Part shown: in pieces, positions 30,656 through 40,618 of the stretch
How the letters are laid out: every line of letters starts with the position of its first letter
Numbering within the stretch: position 1 is the stretch's first letter
NCBI GenBank assembly: GCA_963580285.1
Contig: OY757017.1
Span: forward strand, 17,432,003-17,496,002
Reading direction: 5' to 3'
DNA from: Lucinisca nassula
Taxonomy: Eukaryota > Mollusca > Bivalvia > Lucinida > Lucinidae
DNA length: 64,000 nt
Position numbers and translations under genes: made by a program
Notes under the pieces: generated by a model
Told to the model about the DNA's origin: nothing
The model's database searches: none
Seen by the model: only the letters and a program-made list of their open reading frames with translations

Positions 30656-30964
30656 ACGTTGAGCGACGTAATGTTATCGCCCTGATCGTAGCATTTTAGG
30701 GTTCTATGATGACGTCAGAGGGTCACTGGGTAACAACGTCATTGAAAACAACATTCTGAGCTAGCCGCCATGTTGGTTAACTGGTCGCATTTGAAGAGTT
30801 TATAAGGAGCTTTTGTGCGTTTTTGTGCAATTAAAGAGGAAAGTATAATCTCTGACCGTGACTGGGTCAAACACACTGCATGCAGACTATAGAATAGCAT
30901 TTATATTTATATCCAACGCGTTTGTAACGTTTCAAAAATTTCTGAAAATGTTCCGAAAAGTTAG

Positions 30965-31200
30965 GTTTGCATTTATATTTTTTTAATTTATATATAATGT
31001 CGCCAAAAAGACAGGTTGCAGGAAAAGTTTATTTAACCCGACCTTAAATTTAGAAATTAATTGATAGTGTCGGCGATAAAACATCGATATCCCTGATGTA
31101 GCAGTTTGAACATCGATATCCCTGATGTAGCAGTTTAAACATCGATATCCCTGATGTAGCAGTTTAAACATCGATATCCCTGATGTATCAGTTTAGCAGT
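30965..31200 (-). pseudogene. Family M reverse-transcriptase fragment with 29 bp tandem expansion
   Basis: In reverse the sequence carries KLLHQGYR-like codons followed, after loss of about ten codons, by FYRRHYQLISKFKVGL. Both match the 40.8-41.3 kb fragment (KLLNQGYRYHKL…, RRHSDLISKSNIGL). The KLLHQGYR segment itself is repeated as four 29 bp units (31082-31195, ATCGATATCCCTGATGTAGC). A 29 bp unit shifts frame each time, so this cannot encode a working enzyme. Confidence 0.7.
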
Positions 31201-31273
31201 TAAACTTTTATAACCAGTGTTAGGATCACCGACTTGACTTGGCACTCTTGCGAAGAGAATAAGCTGCGAAATA

Positions 31274-31587
31274 GTAGAACTTCGATGGCTCGAACACCGA
31301 TGGCTCGTTTACCGTGGCTGAGTGAGTCCCTAGGAAATTCCTCTGCATAAGAAGTAGTGCGTGGTGATAAAGGTGATTTTAAACTTTTATCTTGCAAATG
31401 TAAGTTGTGGGTACTCATTAGAATCGCCTCGATGAGGCGATTCTAATGAGTACACACAGCATACATTTTTATCATAGACCATCGAAAATGTTAAAATTAA
31501 CCCCTTTATGCCTCCTGAAGTAACCCTCAGTGACTCGAACTATCCCTGTCTCGAACAGATTTTCGTTGTCCTCAAGAAGTTCGACTG
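31274..31587. mobile_element. D3 MITE (pogo-like)
   Basis: Termini TAGTAGAACTTCGATGGCTC and CAAGAAGTTCGACTGTA. The hairpin TCATTAGAATCGCCTC/GAGGCGATTCTAATGA at about 31417-31450 has outer arms GTATGC-like. The left terminal CAG has mutated to TAG. Confidence 0.75.
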
Positions 31588-31661
31588 TATAAGTACGGTA
31601 AGATGTTGAAGGAGGAATATCACCATCTGGTAGGGTCAATGACTTGTTCATGACCTGATTA

Positions 31662-31828
31662 CAGTAAAATTCCTATATAAAGACCACTTTTGAACAGTCC
31701 CAAAGGTGGTCCCTCACCAGAGGACATCGCAGAAAAAACAAAGAAAAATTAAGTGTACCCTTCAAACTAAGCTTTTTATAGCAGAATTAGTCCTAATTTT
31801 AGGTGGTCTTAACAGCGGAATTTCACTG
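31662..31828. mobile_element. Element O, short copy
   Basis: TA at 31660-31661 and 31829-31830. CAGTAAAATTCC and GGAATTTCACTG ends give clear inverted repeats. Confidence 0.85.
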
Positions 31829-31973
31829 TAACTTGTGAAAAAAATCTGAAATTTTTTCTTCAGTTATGGCCCTTTGAAAATTTGGGCATTTCGGGGAATG
31901 CATATGGTTTGAGGGTGGGGGGGGGGCATAGTGTTTTACAAACACAATTTCTCTAAGTTATACTTAAAATGTA

Positions 31974-32452
31974 ATTCTAACATAGCGCGCCTATATAGGC
32001 AATGGAAAATAACTGTGTTTTATTCTGCAACAAATCACAGCTCGGAAGAGCGTGACGAGTGACGTCATTAAAATTCCCAATTTATGACGTCACTAGTCGA
32101 TTTCCTTGACGTAAGACGGTGTAACGTCATTTTCTCGCATCGAAAACGTTAGAAAAGGATATAAATGCATGTGTTTCAGTCGATAATTTTAGCGGGATTT
32201 CTTCTAACAATGGCGAAAAGTTGTGAGAATTCGAGGGCAACAACAGCACTATTGCCGAGTTTCAGCGTGTTAGAATCGAAATAGATCAGCTCTAGCCAGT
32301 GATTTGTTAGAAAATAAATCACAGTTTGTCGGTCTGTTGTAAGTAGACAAATCACGCGCGCTACGCGCTCGTGATTTGTCTACTTTACAACTGACCTCCA
32401 AACTGTGATTTATTACTCAACAAATCACAGTTAGAGCTGATCTATTTCTTAA
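31974..32452 (+). mobile_element. Element E, full copy
   Basis: It carries two exact TGACGTCA sites (32060-32067 and 32085-32092), TATAAAT at 32160 and a 24-codon ORF at 32210-32284. The terminal hairpin from about 32285 to 32440 has tip GCGCGCTACGCGCTCG. The end is TTTCTTAA. Confidence 0.78.
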
Positions 32453-32945
32453 TCAACGTCTGTAATTGTACCAGGCCACGAGGCAGGTAATGAATAGCAG
32501 AAACAAAAACACAGCTGGATAGTGGATACACTCAGGCCATTTTCAACGACGTTGTCTTCTCCCACCAGACAGATGACAGCGAAAAAATATTAAAAACAAA
32601 CACATAGAGAAGATATATAAGAAAAAATGCGCCTGCAAGACCAGAAATATCTATCAAAATGACATTATAAGAAGCTTTAAAAGGATTAAGTATGTTTTAT
32701 AGATGTTTCTTAACAATGTCAGAACTTGCAATTGACGGTCTGGAGACAGTGGTGGGTGCACAAACAAAGCTGTGGCGAATAAATACGGACATTTGGTTCG
32801 CTTGCAGAAAACATGCGAAAGGTACTCTACCGAATCTCCTGGTGGAGTCAGTATTGACAACACCTGAATAGCTCCGCCTGCGACAATAGTTCGAACAATC
32901 TGACATAAGACTGGTGACCTCTATTACTATAATTTCACACCCGAC
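32453..32945. other. No recognised gene
   Basis: Unassigned sequence next to the (TA)n tract. Confidence 0.4.
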
Positions 32946-32948
32946 AGA

Positions 32949-33038
<90 letters not shown>
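32949..33038. repeat. (TA)n microsatellite, left of the Penelope-like element
   Basis: About 45 TA units. A similar (AT)n lies 124 bp beyond the other end of the element, at 37014-37118. Confidence 0.95.
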
Positions 33039-33040
<2 letters not shown>

Positions 33041-33072
33041 ATAAAAACGTAGAAAAACCGAGGCAAGTGAAT

Positions 33073-33396
33073 TATACAAAAAAGAGAAATGACATCACAC
33101 GGAAAACACAGTAAATAATATTATTCCCAACCGGTTTCGTTTATAACTCATCAGGGGAATAGTACAATAACAAAATGGCGTTACGTCGCGACGTTACTTA
33201 GTAACGGGTAAGACGTATACACAGCACACAATATGAAACGTCATGCGGCAAAATGGTGCCGTTAGTGATTGTTAAGTTTAGGTTTGAAAACCTTAATGAA
33301 ATACTTTTCTTTGGATAACCTTGCTGAAACATTATTATTGTGAAACTTGTAAAACGGAAAAATGGAAAACTTTGGATTGTTTAGAGAACATTGGTC
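33073..33396 (-). repeat. Penelope-like element, 3' terminal inverted repeat
   Basis: It starts TATACAAAAAAGAGAAATGA on the plus strand and ends AGAGAACATTGGTC. It pairs with 36566-36889. It includes the RT ORF stop and the conserved Glu segment of the GIY-YIG domain. Confidence 0.92.
33122..33161 (-). ncRNA. Hammerhead ribozyme, sense copy in the 3' repeat
   Basis: The minus strand reads TATTCCC-CTGATGA-GTTATAAAC-GAAA-CCGGTT-GGGAATA in that order. Stem I is 7 bp (TATTCCC/GGGAATA). Stem II is GTT/AAC around ATA. Stem III is the palindrome ACCGGT, too short to fold alone and so probably active as a dimer. Predicted cleavage is after the TT of CCGGTT (between 33129 and 33128). It lies about 100 bp past the RT stop codon, in the sense of the element's own transcript. 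Confidence 0.85.
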
Positions 33397-35640
33397 TAAA
33401 TGAAAACTGACGGGCAGTTGCCTCGTTGATGGGTCTCTTATTTGTTGGTCATGAACTGTCCGTCGGTTTCGAAGTTTGTCGCCTGTCTGTCCAATGTAGA
33501 ATTCTTTGCAGCCATTACAAACTAAAACATACAATACATTTTTGACAGTGCAGTTCATGTTTTCTTTAACGTGAAATATTTTGTTATTTAACTGTAAGGA
33601 AGATCCTTCAATAATGAAATTACAAAGTCCGCATCGTGGCTCATTGCATTTAGTAACAGATGGGGTAGTATTTGTTTCACTGAATTGAGATTTTATTAAC
33701 ATACGTTTTAAATTTGGGAGTTGTCGCTTGCATTTTATGACCTTGGTGTTGCTTATTATTCTATCCATTGTTTTATCAGAGTTTAAAATTCTCATGTTAT
33801 TTTTCAAAATGCCAAACATTTCTTTATGTTTTGGATTGTGTGTTGAAATAAAAGGAGTTATATTTTCCTCCACTTTTTCCTTTACATTCAGCAATTTTTT
33901 TCGTGGTATTTCTAAGGCTTTATTTATTCCAGATTTTATTATTGGCAGTGGATAGTGTCGTTTGGTTAAAGTGGTGGCAAGTTCTTTTAAACGGTAACTA
34001 AGTATATTTTTATCAGAAACAATGGTACAGATTCTTCGAGCTAAGGAAAATGGTATATTGGTTTTTGTGTGTTTTGGGTGACAAGATTTGAAATTTAGGT
34101 ATTGTTTAGAATCAGTGACCTTAAAGTATATGTCTGTTGAAATTGAAGTTCCAGTTTTAATGACTAATATGTCCAGGAAGGGTAGTTGTACGGGGTTAAT
34201 CTCAATTTTAAATTTGATATCTTTATGAAGAGAGTTAAGTATATTTTCCATTAAATTTAAATCTTTCTGTGATCTTTGCCAAAGTATGAAACAATCGTCT
34301 AAATATCTTTTCCATTGATTTTCTACATACTGTCCAAACTGTTCACCCATTTCTTGCTTGATTTTTTCATATAAAGTTTCTTCTAAAAAGCCTAAAACTA
34401 ATGTTGCATATGTTGGTGCTACTTTGGTGCCCATGGCTGTGCCTTTTGATTGGTTAAAATATAAACCATTAAAAGAAAAATTGTTGTTTTCTAAAATTAG
34501 TTTTAAACCCTCAAGAATAAAATCTTTTGAAAATCTTTCTGAAATTAATTCTGGGTGTTTTTCCAACCAGTATGATACAGCTTCTAGGCCTAGTTCATGT
34601 GGTATATTTGAATATAAGCTGACAATATCAAAAGAAACCAATAATGTGTTTTCTGGGATATTTTTAGGTAAAAAATTAAGAAAATCTATATCATCCCGTA
34701 AATAACTTTTTACATGTTTCAAAAATGGTTTTAGTAAAATATCAAGAAGGGAACTTAAGCGGCTCGTTTCACATCTTGGGCCTGCAACAATTGGTCGAAA
34801 TTGTAAATCTTCAGGATCTAGTACTTCAATATATTCGGAATTCAATATGTTGCATGCGTTCTGTATAAGTTTGCTTTTGTGTATTTTCGGTAAACCATAA
34901 AAAGTACTTGTTTTGTGATCAAAATTAAGTAAAAATTCTGCCTCCTGGATTGTTATATCTTTATACAAATTTATCAGTTCTTTTAATTTAGCAAATACTT
35001 CTTTTTCATTGCTGTTTGGAATAGATGTATAGTATGATTCATCCATTAACATTTCTAGAATTTTTCTCCTGTAAAATTGAACATTCATTATCACAATACC
35101 ACCACCTTTATCTGCTTCCTTGATTACTATGGATTTGTCTTCTGACAGAGATTTTATTGCTTTTCTTTGCTCTAAAGTAATATTATGTTGTATGTTTTTA
35201 TTTTCTTTAGGAATATTGTCACATATCGTTTTGGTTGTTGTTATGTAAGTGTCAAGGTTTAAATTACGCCCACTGGGAGGGGTAAAACTTGATTTATTTC
35301 TCACCAATGAAATATCTGTTTGTTCTTTGCCATCAAAATACTCTTGCAATCTTATTTTTCGAAAGAATTCATTTAAATCATCATCAAGTTCAGAACTACT
35401 ACTTTTTTCAGGTGTGGGAGTAAATTTGAGACCCATCAACAAGACACTTGTTTCTATATCATTAAGTTTACGGTTAGAAAGATTATATATTTTAGTAAAT
35501 GTTTTGTCTGATGTTTCAGCAAGGTTACCTCTAATTAAATCCGGCTGTTCCAGTTGTGGTCCGCCTGTAGAAAAGAATCTACAGGTTCTTCTATTTGTCC
35601 ATCGTTTTCTTTCATCGAATTGTTGGACCTGTTTTCCCAT
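33262..35640 (-). CDS. Penelope-like reverse transcriptase with GIY-YIG endonuclease
   Basis: 792 residues, intact, starting at an ATG. RT blocks in order: ADKGGGIVIM (176-185), TFYGLPKIHK (about 246-255), FRPIVAG (281-287), SFDIVSLYSNIP with D338 (336-347), KGTAMGTKVAP (399-409), and the catalytic RYLDD (445-449), then PFLDILVIKTG (487-497). A Cys cluster CNEPRCGLC (665-673) precedes the nuclease, whose motif is YVLVC…EFYIGQTG (704-720), with R724/R726, H730 and E778. The enzyme should nick the target and prime reverse transcription there. The fold order (RT, then Cys linker, then GIY-YIG) is the usual one for endonuclease-bearing Penelope-like elements. The start overlaps the upstream ORF by 106 nt in another frame, so translation may need reinitiation or frameshifting. 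Confidence 0.92.
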   Translation of the reverse strand: MGKQVQQFDERKRWTNRRTCRFFSTGGPQLEQPDLIRGNLAETSDKTFTKIYNLSNRKLNDIETSVLLMGLKFTPTPEKSSSSELDDDLNEFFRKIRLQEYFDGKEQTDISLVRNKSSFTPPSGRNLNLDTYITTTKTICDNIPKENKNIQHNITLEQRKAIKSLSEDKSIVIKEADKGGGIVIMNVQFYRRKILEMLMDESYYTSIPNSNEKEVFAKLKELINLYKDITIQEAEFLLNFDHKTSTFYGLPKIHKSKLIQNACNILNSEYIEVLDPEDLQFRPIVAGPRCETSRLSSLLDILLKPFLKHVKSYLRDDIDFLNFLPKNIPENTLLVSFDIVSLYSNIPHELGLEAVSYWLEKHPELISERFSKDFILEGLKLILENNNFSFNGLYFNQSKGTAMGTKVAPTYATLVLGFLEETLYEKIKQEMGEQFGQYVENQWKRYLDDCFILWQRSQKDLNLMENILNSLHKDIKFKIEINPVQLPFLDILVIKTGTSISTDIYFKVTDSKQYLNFKSCHPKHTKTNIPFSLARRICTIVSDKNILSYRLKELATTLTKRHYPLPIIKSGINKALEIPRKKLLNVKEKVEENITPFISTHNPKHKEMFGILKNNMRILNSDKTMDRIISNTKVIKCKRQLPNLKRMLIKSQFSETNTTPSVTKCNEPRCGLCNFIIEGSSLQLNNKIFHVKENMNCTVKNVLYVLVCNGCKEFYIGQTGDKLRNRRTVHDQQIRDPSTRQLPVSFHLDQCSLNNPKFSIFPFYKFHNNNVSARLSKEKYFIKVFKPKLNNH

Positions 35641-36503
35641 GGTCTTTTATAGCTGTGATCACTGTTAATCCTCCCCCTTCTCTGCTGATGTTGATACCGT
35701 CCGCTGTTTCTTGGTTCTCTCTGCTGTTCTTGTTGATATTTGTTGCTATCAAGTTTTGAAATAAGTTTGGTAAGTAGAGTATGGATACTCTCATCTGTTC
35801 TTCTTTGGTTTTTTGGAGCCTCCCTCACTACATCGGCATATGACTTTTGTTGACTTTGTGGGTGCGTTTGTTTGTAGTTGCCATTTCCAGCTTTGAAAAA
35901 GGGACTGGAATTTGCATACTGTATGGTGAACTCTGCTTCATACTTTTTGAGCCAGTTCTCATTACTTTGCCATCTTTTGTGAGAAATTTCTTCGTTTCTT
36001 TTGACATGTTTCTTCCACATGTCGAGCACTAATTCAGCTACTTGTCCCGTACATTTGTTTTTTATAATGTCTTCCATTTCTTGATCTAGTTTCCTTACTC
36101 TTTCGTTGCAGGATTCCACCCTTAGTTTTTCCATTTCTATTTCCATCCTGAAGTCTTGAACAACGGCTCTCTCTCTTAATTGCCTTTGGTTTTCATTTTC
36201 ATATTTAATTTCAAATTTTTGAAGTTTTCGTGGAATAATTGTCGGATTCCCTTCTATCCATTTCTGATAAAAGAGAAGATTTCCGCTGTTGCGTACATAA
36301 GCCCAGTACGCATCTCTTCTTTGGCCTAGTTTTCTATCCCAGATCTGGCCAATGCGCGATTTTATTTTCATAGCTTCTGCTTCTAGAAAATTTACATTGG
36401 TGCTTTCGAGCATTTCTATATCTTGTGTATGGACTTCGCTATTAACTCTACTTTTCACATTTTCGTCCACACTTTTCATTAAATTAGAAATTTCCGAAGC
36501 CAT
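35535..36503 (-). CDS. Upstream ORF of the Penelope-like element (coiled coil, basic tail)
   Basis: From the first ATG (36503) it gives 322 residues. The frame stays open upstream to about 36665, inside the inverted repeat, but only with a non-ATG start. No catalytic domain is recognised. The middle is rich in charged heptad-like sequence (…RMEIEMEKLRVESCNERV…). A YWAYVRNSGNLLFYQKW segment is followed later by a Gln/Arg-rich tail (QQEQQREPRNSG, HQQRRGR). This suggests oligomerisation and RNA binding, like ORF1 products of other retroelements, but that is inference. It overlaps the RT ORF start by 106 nt. Confidence 0.65.
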   Translation of the reverse strand: MASEISNLMKSVDENVKSRVNSEVHTQDIEMLESTNVNFLEAEAMKIKSRIGQIWDRKLGQRRDAYWAYVRNSGNLLFYQKWIEGNPTIIPRKLQKFEIKYENENQRQLRERAVVQDFRMEIEMEKLRVESCNERVRKLDQEMEDIIKNKCTGQVAELVLDMWKKHVKRNEEISHKRWQSNENWLKKYEAEFTIQYANSSPFFKAGNGNYKQTHPQSQQKSYADVVREAPKNQRRTDESIHTLLTKLISKLDSNKYQQEQQREPRNSGRYQHQQRRGRINSDHSYKRPWENRSNNSMKENDGQIEEPVDSFLQADHNWNSRI

Positions 36504-36565
36504 AACCTCGTTAATAGCAGAGACTCCATGCACATTACTTTCTTTTATCACGGCGGTAAGTTCAT

Positions 36566-36889
36566 GACCAATGTTCTCTAAACAATCCAAAGTTTTCCAT
36601 TTTTCCGTTTTACAAGTTTCACAATAATAATGTTTCAGCAAGGTTATCCAAAGAAAAGTATTTCATTAAGGTTTTCAAACCTAAACTTAACAATCACTAA
36701 CGGCACCATTTTGCCGCATGACGTTTCATATTGTGTGCTGTGTATACGTCTTACCCGTTACTAAGTAACGTCGCGACGTAACGCCATTTTGTTATTGTAC
36801 TATTCCCCTGATGAGTTATAAACGAAACCGGTTGGGAATAATATTATTTACTGTGTTTTCCGTGTGATGTCATTTCTCTTTTTTGTATA
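36566..36889 (+). repeat. Penelope-like element, 5' terminal inverted repeat
   Basis: Reverse complement of 33073-33396, with no mismatch seen by eye. Its inner end falls inside the open frame of the upstream ORF, so the first codons of that frame (before the first ATG) come from antisense RT sequence. Confidence 0.92.
36801..36840 (+). ncRNA. Hammerhead ribozyme, copy in the 5' repeat (antisense to the ORFs)
   Basis: TATTCCC (36801-36807), CTGATGA (36808-36814), stem II GTTATAAAC (36815-36823), GAAA (36824-36827), CCGGTT (36828-36833), GGGAATA (36834-36840). Predicted cleavage follows T36833. Same fold as the 3' copy but on the plus strand, so it would process antisense transcripts, or sense transcripts of an inverted copy. 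Confidence 0.85.
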
Positions 36890-37655
<766 letters not shown>

Positions 37656-37661
37656 TTCTAC

Positions 37662-38139
37662 TTAAGAAATAGATCAGCTCTTGCTGTGATTTGATTTGCA
37701 AATAAATCACAGTTTGTAGGTCAGTTGTAAAGTAAATCAAATCACGAGCGCGTAGCGTGCGTGATTTGTCTACTTACAACTGACCGACAAACTGTGATTT
37801 ATTGCTCAACAAATCACAAACTAGAGCTGATCTATTTCGATTCTAACAGGCTGAAAATCGGCAATAATGCTGTTCCTTCAAAATCTCACAACTTTTCGCC
37901 ATTGCTAGAAGAAATCCCGCTAAAATTATCGACTGAAACACATGCATTTATATCCTTTTCTAACGTTTTCGATGCGAGAATATGACGTTACACCGTCTGA
38001 CGTCAAGGAAATCGACTAGTGACGTCATAAATCGGCAGTTTTTAATGACGTCACTCGTCACACTCTTCCTTGCCTTGATTTGTTGTAGAATAAAACACAG
38101 TTATTTTCCATTGCCTATATAGGCGCGCTGTGTTAGAAT
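37662..38139 (-). mobile_element. Element E, reverse copy
   Basis: The terminal hairpin comes first (TTAAGAAATAGATCAGCTC; tip CACGAGCGCGTAGCGTGCGTG), then the body with three exact TGACGTCA sites (near 37997, 38017 and 38046). The micro-ORF (ATG at 37902) has a 4 bp deletion that shifts it. Confidence 0.78.
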
Positions 38140-38149
38140 TGCCTATATT

Positions 38150-38242
38150 TATACATGTAGAAGATTTAGTACTAAGTTATTAAGACAAAATTTGGGAATC
38201 CCGGTGGGCACGAATTGTGCACTACTTGTGGTTGATTTGTTT
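38150..38242 (+). pseudogene. Family M reverse-transcriptase fragment, GIPVGTNC segment
   Basis: The frame reads FSTKLLRQNLGIPVGTNCAL then LVVDLF. It corresponds to FGTKLFRQ…GISMRTNCAPLVADL at 62.6 kb. This is the RT block before the catalytic Asp pair. It is cut at 38242 by a D2 MITE. Confidence 0.7.
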
Positions 38243-38252
38243 TACATCACGT

Positions 38253-38509
38253 TAACTAGTCCGTCAAATGAAAACCCTCTATTTTATATAGAAACACACA
38301 GGAGTTGACGGGGTGTACATCATTGTTTTCTTATTTCTGCCCCAAGGCATAGGTTGTGGGCACTCGTTAGAACCGCCTTGATGAGGCAGTTCTAACGAGC
38401 ACCCATAATCTATGTTTGGAGTAAAATATTACAAAATTTCATCAAAAATGTAGCCATTTTGGAGATGTGAAAATTTGCATTATGTCGCACGGGCGTGTTA
38501 TCGTAATGG
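38253..38509 (+). mobile_element. D2 MITE, complete
   Basis: CATCACGTTAACTAGTCCGT to GCACGGGCGTGTTATCGTAA. The hairpin at about 38347-38413 has tip CTTGATGAG. Confidence 0.8.
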
Positions 38510-38523
38510 TGCGCAACGCTTCT

Positions 38524-38794
38524 CATCACGTGACCAAGTCCGTGAAATTAACACCCCCTACACCCCAGTTTATATAGGGAAAACTGGGACTTAAGGGGTA
38601 TAAATTATTTTTCTTATTTCTGCTCCCAGACATAGGTTGTTGGTACTCGTTAGAACCGCCTCAACGAGGCGGTTCTAACGAGCACTCACAACCTATGTTT
38701 GAAGTATAAATAAGAAAAATATAATAAATTTTCATCGGAAAAGTTGCCATTTTTGGAAATGCATTATGTCACACGGATGTGTTATCGTTATGTT
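38524..38794 (+). mobile_element. D2 MITE, complete, tandem to the previous one
   Basis: CATCACGTGACCAAGTCCGT to ACACGGATGTGTTATCGTTA. The hairpin at about 38631-38698 has tip CTCAACGAG. Confidence 0.8.
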
Positions 38795-39200
38795 GTCGTT
38801 TTGAAATTTACAGCTGTTTCTGTCATGGCGTGAAGATATGCAGAGGCTTTTGGTAGTTTTGTCACTTTCTTCGCGTTTAAAACTTAGTCATTGTTCGCGC
38901 TAAAATATTAGAAATAGTGGACCAATAATTTTGAAACTTTAAAAGCGTTTTATTCTTGGTCTGATAATGCATAATTATGTGATTTCAAATTTTTCGTCAC
39001 GTTTTCTGCATTTTAAACTGAGTATTGTTTACCTGAAATAATATGTGCAAATGAGAGAATGCATCTAATGTGCACTTTTTCTTTCATAATGGGAGACCAA
39101 TCGGTTTGAAACTTTGCAGTTGTTTCTGTCATTGTCTGATATGCCTATGCTTTTAGTAGATTCGTGTAATTTTTATCACAGTTTTCGGGTTTTAACTTCA

Positions 39201-39488
39201 TACGATAACACACCCGTGCGACATAGTGCATTTTTTCACATCTCCAAAATGTCTACTTTTCTGATGAAAATCCGTGGTATTTTTCTTATTTATGCTGCAA
39301 ACATAGGTTGTGAGTGCTCGTGCTCAGTGAGGCGGTTCTAACGAGTACCCACAACCTATGTCTTGGAGCAGAAATAAAAAATAATAATGTATACCCCGTA
39401 AACCATAGTTTTCCCTATGTAAATAAAAATAAAAAAAAGTCTGGTTTAGGTGGATGTTCATTTCACGGACTTGTTCACATGTGATGAG
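39201..39488 (-). mobile_element. D2 MITE, reverse, with shortened hairpin arm
   Basis: ATACGATAACACACCCGTGC to CACGGACTTGTTCACATGTG. The left hairpin arm lacks GTTAGAACCGC, so the tip is unpaired. Confidence 0.75.
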
Positions 39489-39508
39489 TCTTTTTACGGG
39501 CCCAAATA

Positions 39509-39841
39509 CCGGCCCCGATAGCTCAGTTGGTAGAGTGTCCGCTCCGGGGAACGGGAGGTCTCGGGTTCGATCCCGGGCCGCGACATACCAAAGTCGTTAA
39601 AAATGGTACTAGCTGCTCCTCGCTTGGCACTCAGATTTACGGGGTAGAGCTAGGACTGGTCGATCCAGTGTCAGGATAATGTGACTGGGTGTTGTATCAT
39701 GTAATGTGTCTGGGACATGATACTTCAGTGAGGCAGCACTATAAACGTGAGCATTTAGCTCCCTGTCGCAACCAGACACCGTCGTGATATGACTGAAATA
39801 TTGTTGAAAGCGACGTTAAACCCGAATTCACACACACACAC
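39509..39841 (+). mobile_element. SINE family C, full copy with 13 bp target-site duplication
   Basis: The duplication ACGGGCCCAAATA lies at 39496-39508 and 39842-39854. It is nearly identical to the 4.5 kb copy. Confidence 0.92.
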
Positions 39842-40374
39842 ACGGGCCCAAATAGAATCAATGTGTGTACATAGTGGGTACCTTGTGTTCACTACGTAGT
39901 CTCCTAGGCCATTGGCCCAATTTCAGAATAATTTCACAGGAATATTCCTTTGGTGACAGTCTAGCAACATTGCCCAAACCGTTCCGCTCGGATGGACAAG
40001 ATGGCCTCCAGAGCTAAAAGACTGTTTCTGTCATTGTCTGATATGCCTATGCTTTTAGTAGATTCCTATAATTTTTGTCACATTTTCGGTTTTGAAACTT
40101 AGCCTTGTTTTCAGACCCAAATAGTATCAATGTGTATACATAGTGGGTAATTTGTGTGTACTACGTAGTCTTAGGCCACTGGCCCAAATTCAAAATAATT
40201 TCACAGGAATATTCCTTTGGTGACGCTCTACCAAAATTGCCCAAACCGTTCCGCTCGGATTAACAAGATGACCACCAGAGCTAAAGAGCTGTTTCTGTCA
40301 TTGTCTGATATCCCTATGCTTTTAGTAGATTCGTATAATTTTTGTCATTTTTTTTTCGGGTTTTAAAACTAAGT

Positions 40375-40450
40375 CAAGATATTATGTTGTTCGCTCAAGA
40401 TAATATTACGTGCGCACAAGATATTATCTTGTTCGCACAACATATAAAAA
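40375..40450. repeat. Palindromic minisatellite (CAAGATATTATCTTG type)
   Basis: GTGCGCACAAGATATTATCT and variants. Related to 4177-4217 and 47170-47345. Confidence 0.75.
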
Positions 40451-40494
40451 AATGCATGTCCCTTCCAGGGTTCCGTAATATACCTCGTATTTTC

Positions 40495-40618
40495 TTTTTT
40501 TAAACCCATTCGGAGTTCATTTTCTTTGACCGCGACCCAACCGGAGTTCGTGTTTTTACACTCGACCCGTTCGGACGGAATTTATTAAATTGAACGCGAC
40601 CCAACCGGAGTTTGTTTT
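40495..40618 (+). repeat. Minisatellite, CGACCCATTCGGAGTTCATT type, short array
   Basis: Three to four units, with spacing about 30-40 bp, run directly into a family M RT fragment. Same unit as the arrays at 42.2 and 42.9 kb. Confidence 0.75.

Larger units (their letters stand above)
33073..36889 (-). mobile_element. Penelope-like retroelement with 324 bp terminal inverted repeats
   Basis: A 3.8 kb unit read on the minus strand: 5' inverted repeat, an upstream ORF (35535-36503), an RT/GIY-YIG ORF (33262-35640) and a 3' inverted repeat. The repeats, compared by eye, appear identical and each carries a hammerhead ribozyme motif. The 3' repeat includes the last 44 codons of the RT ORF plus stop, so the 5' repeat holds an antisense copy of that coding end. 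Known for the class: Penelope-like elements pair an RT related to telomerase with a GIY-YIG nuclease, and carry direct or inverted terminal repeats with hammerheads. Intact long frames and matching repeats suggest a recent insertion. Confidence 0.9.
38800..40372. repeat. About 265 bp tandem units split by a D2 MITE and a SINE C
   Basis: CTGTTTCTGTCATTGTCTGA TATGCCTATGC recurs near 39117, 40020 and 40286, with a diverged version near 38815. CACAGGAATATTCCTTTGGT and CCAAACCGTTCCGCTCGGAT recur near 39936 and 40202. The D2 at 39201-39488 and SINE C at 39509-39841 interrupt the series. Confidence 0.7.

Noticed and set aside
32697..33114. Poly(Ile-Tyr) proteins across 33.0 and 37.1 kb
   Set aside because: Translation of (TA)n microsatellites.
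39255..39285. CTGATGA near 39258 as a ribozyme
   Set aside because: It is part of the D2 flank (TTTTCTGATGAAAATCCGTG) and lacks stem II and GAAA.
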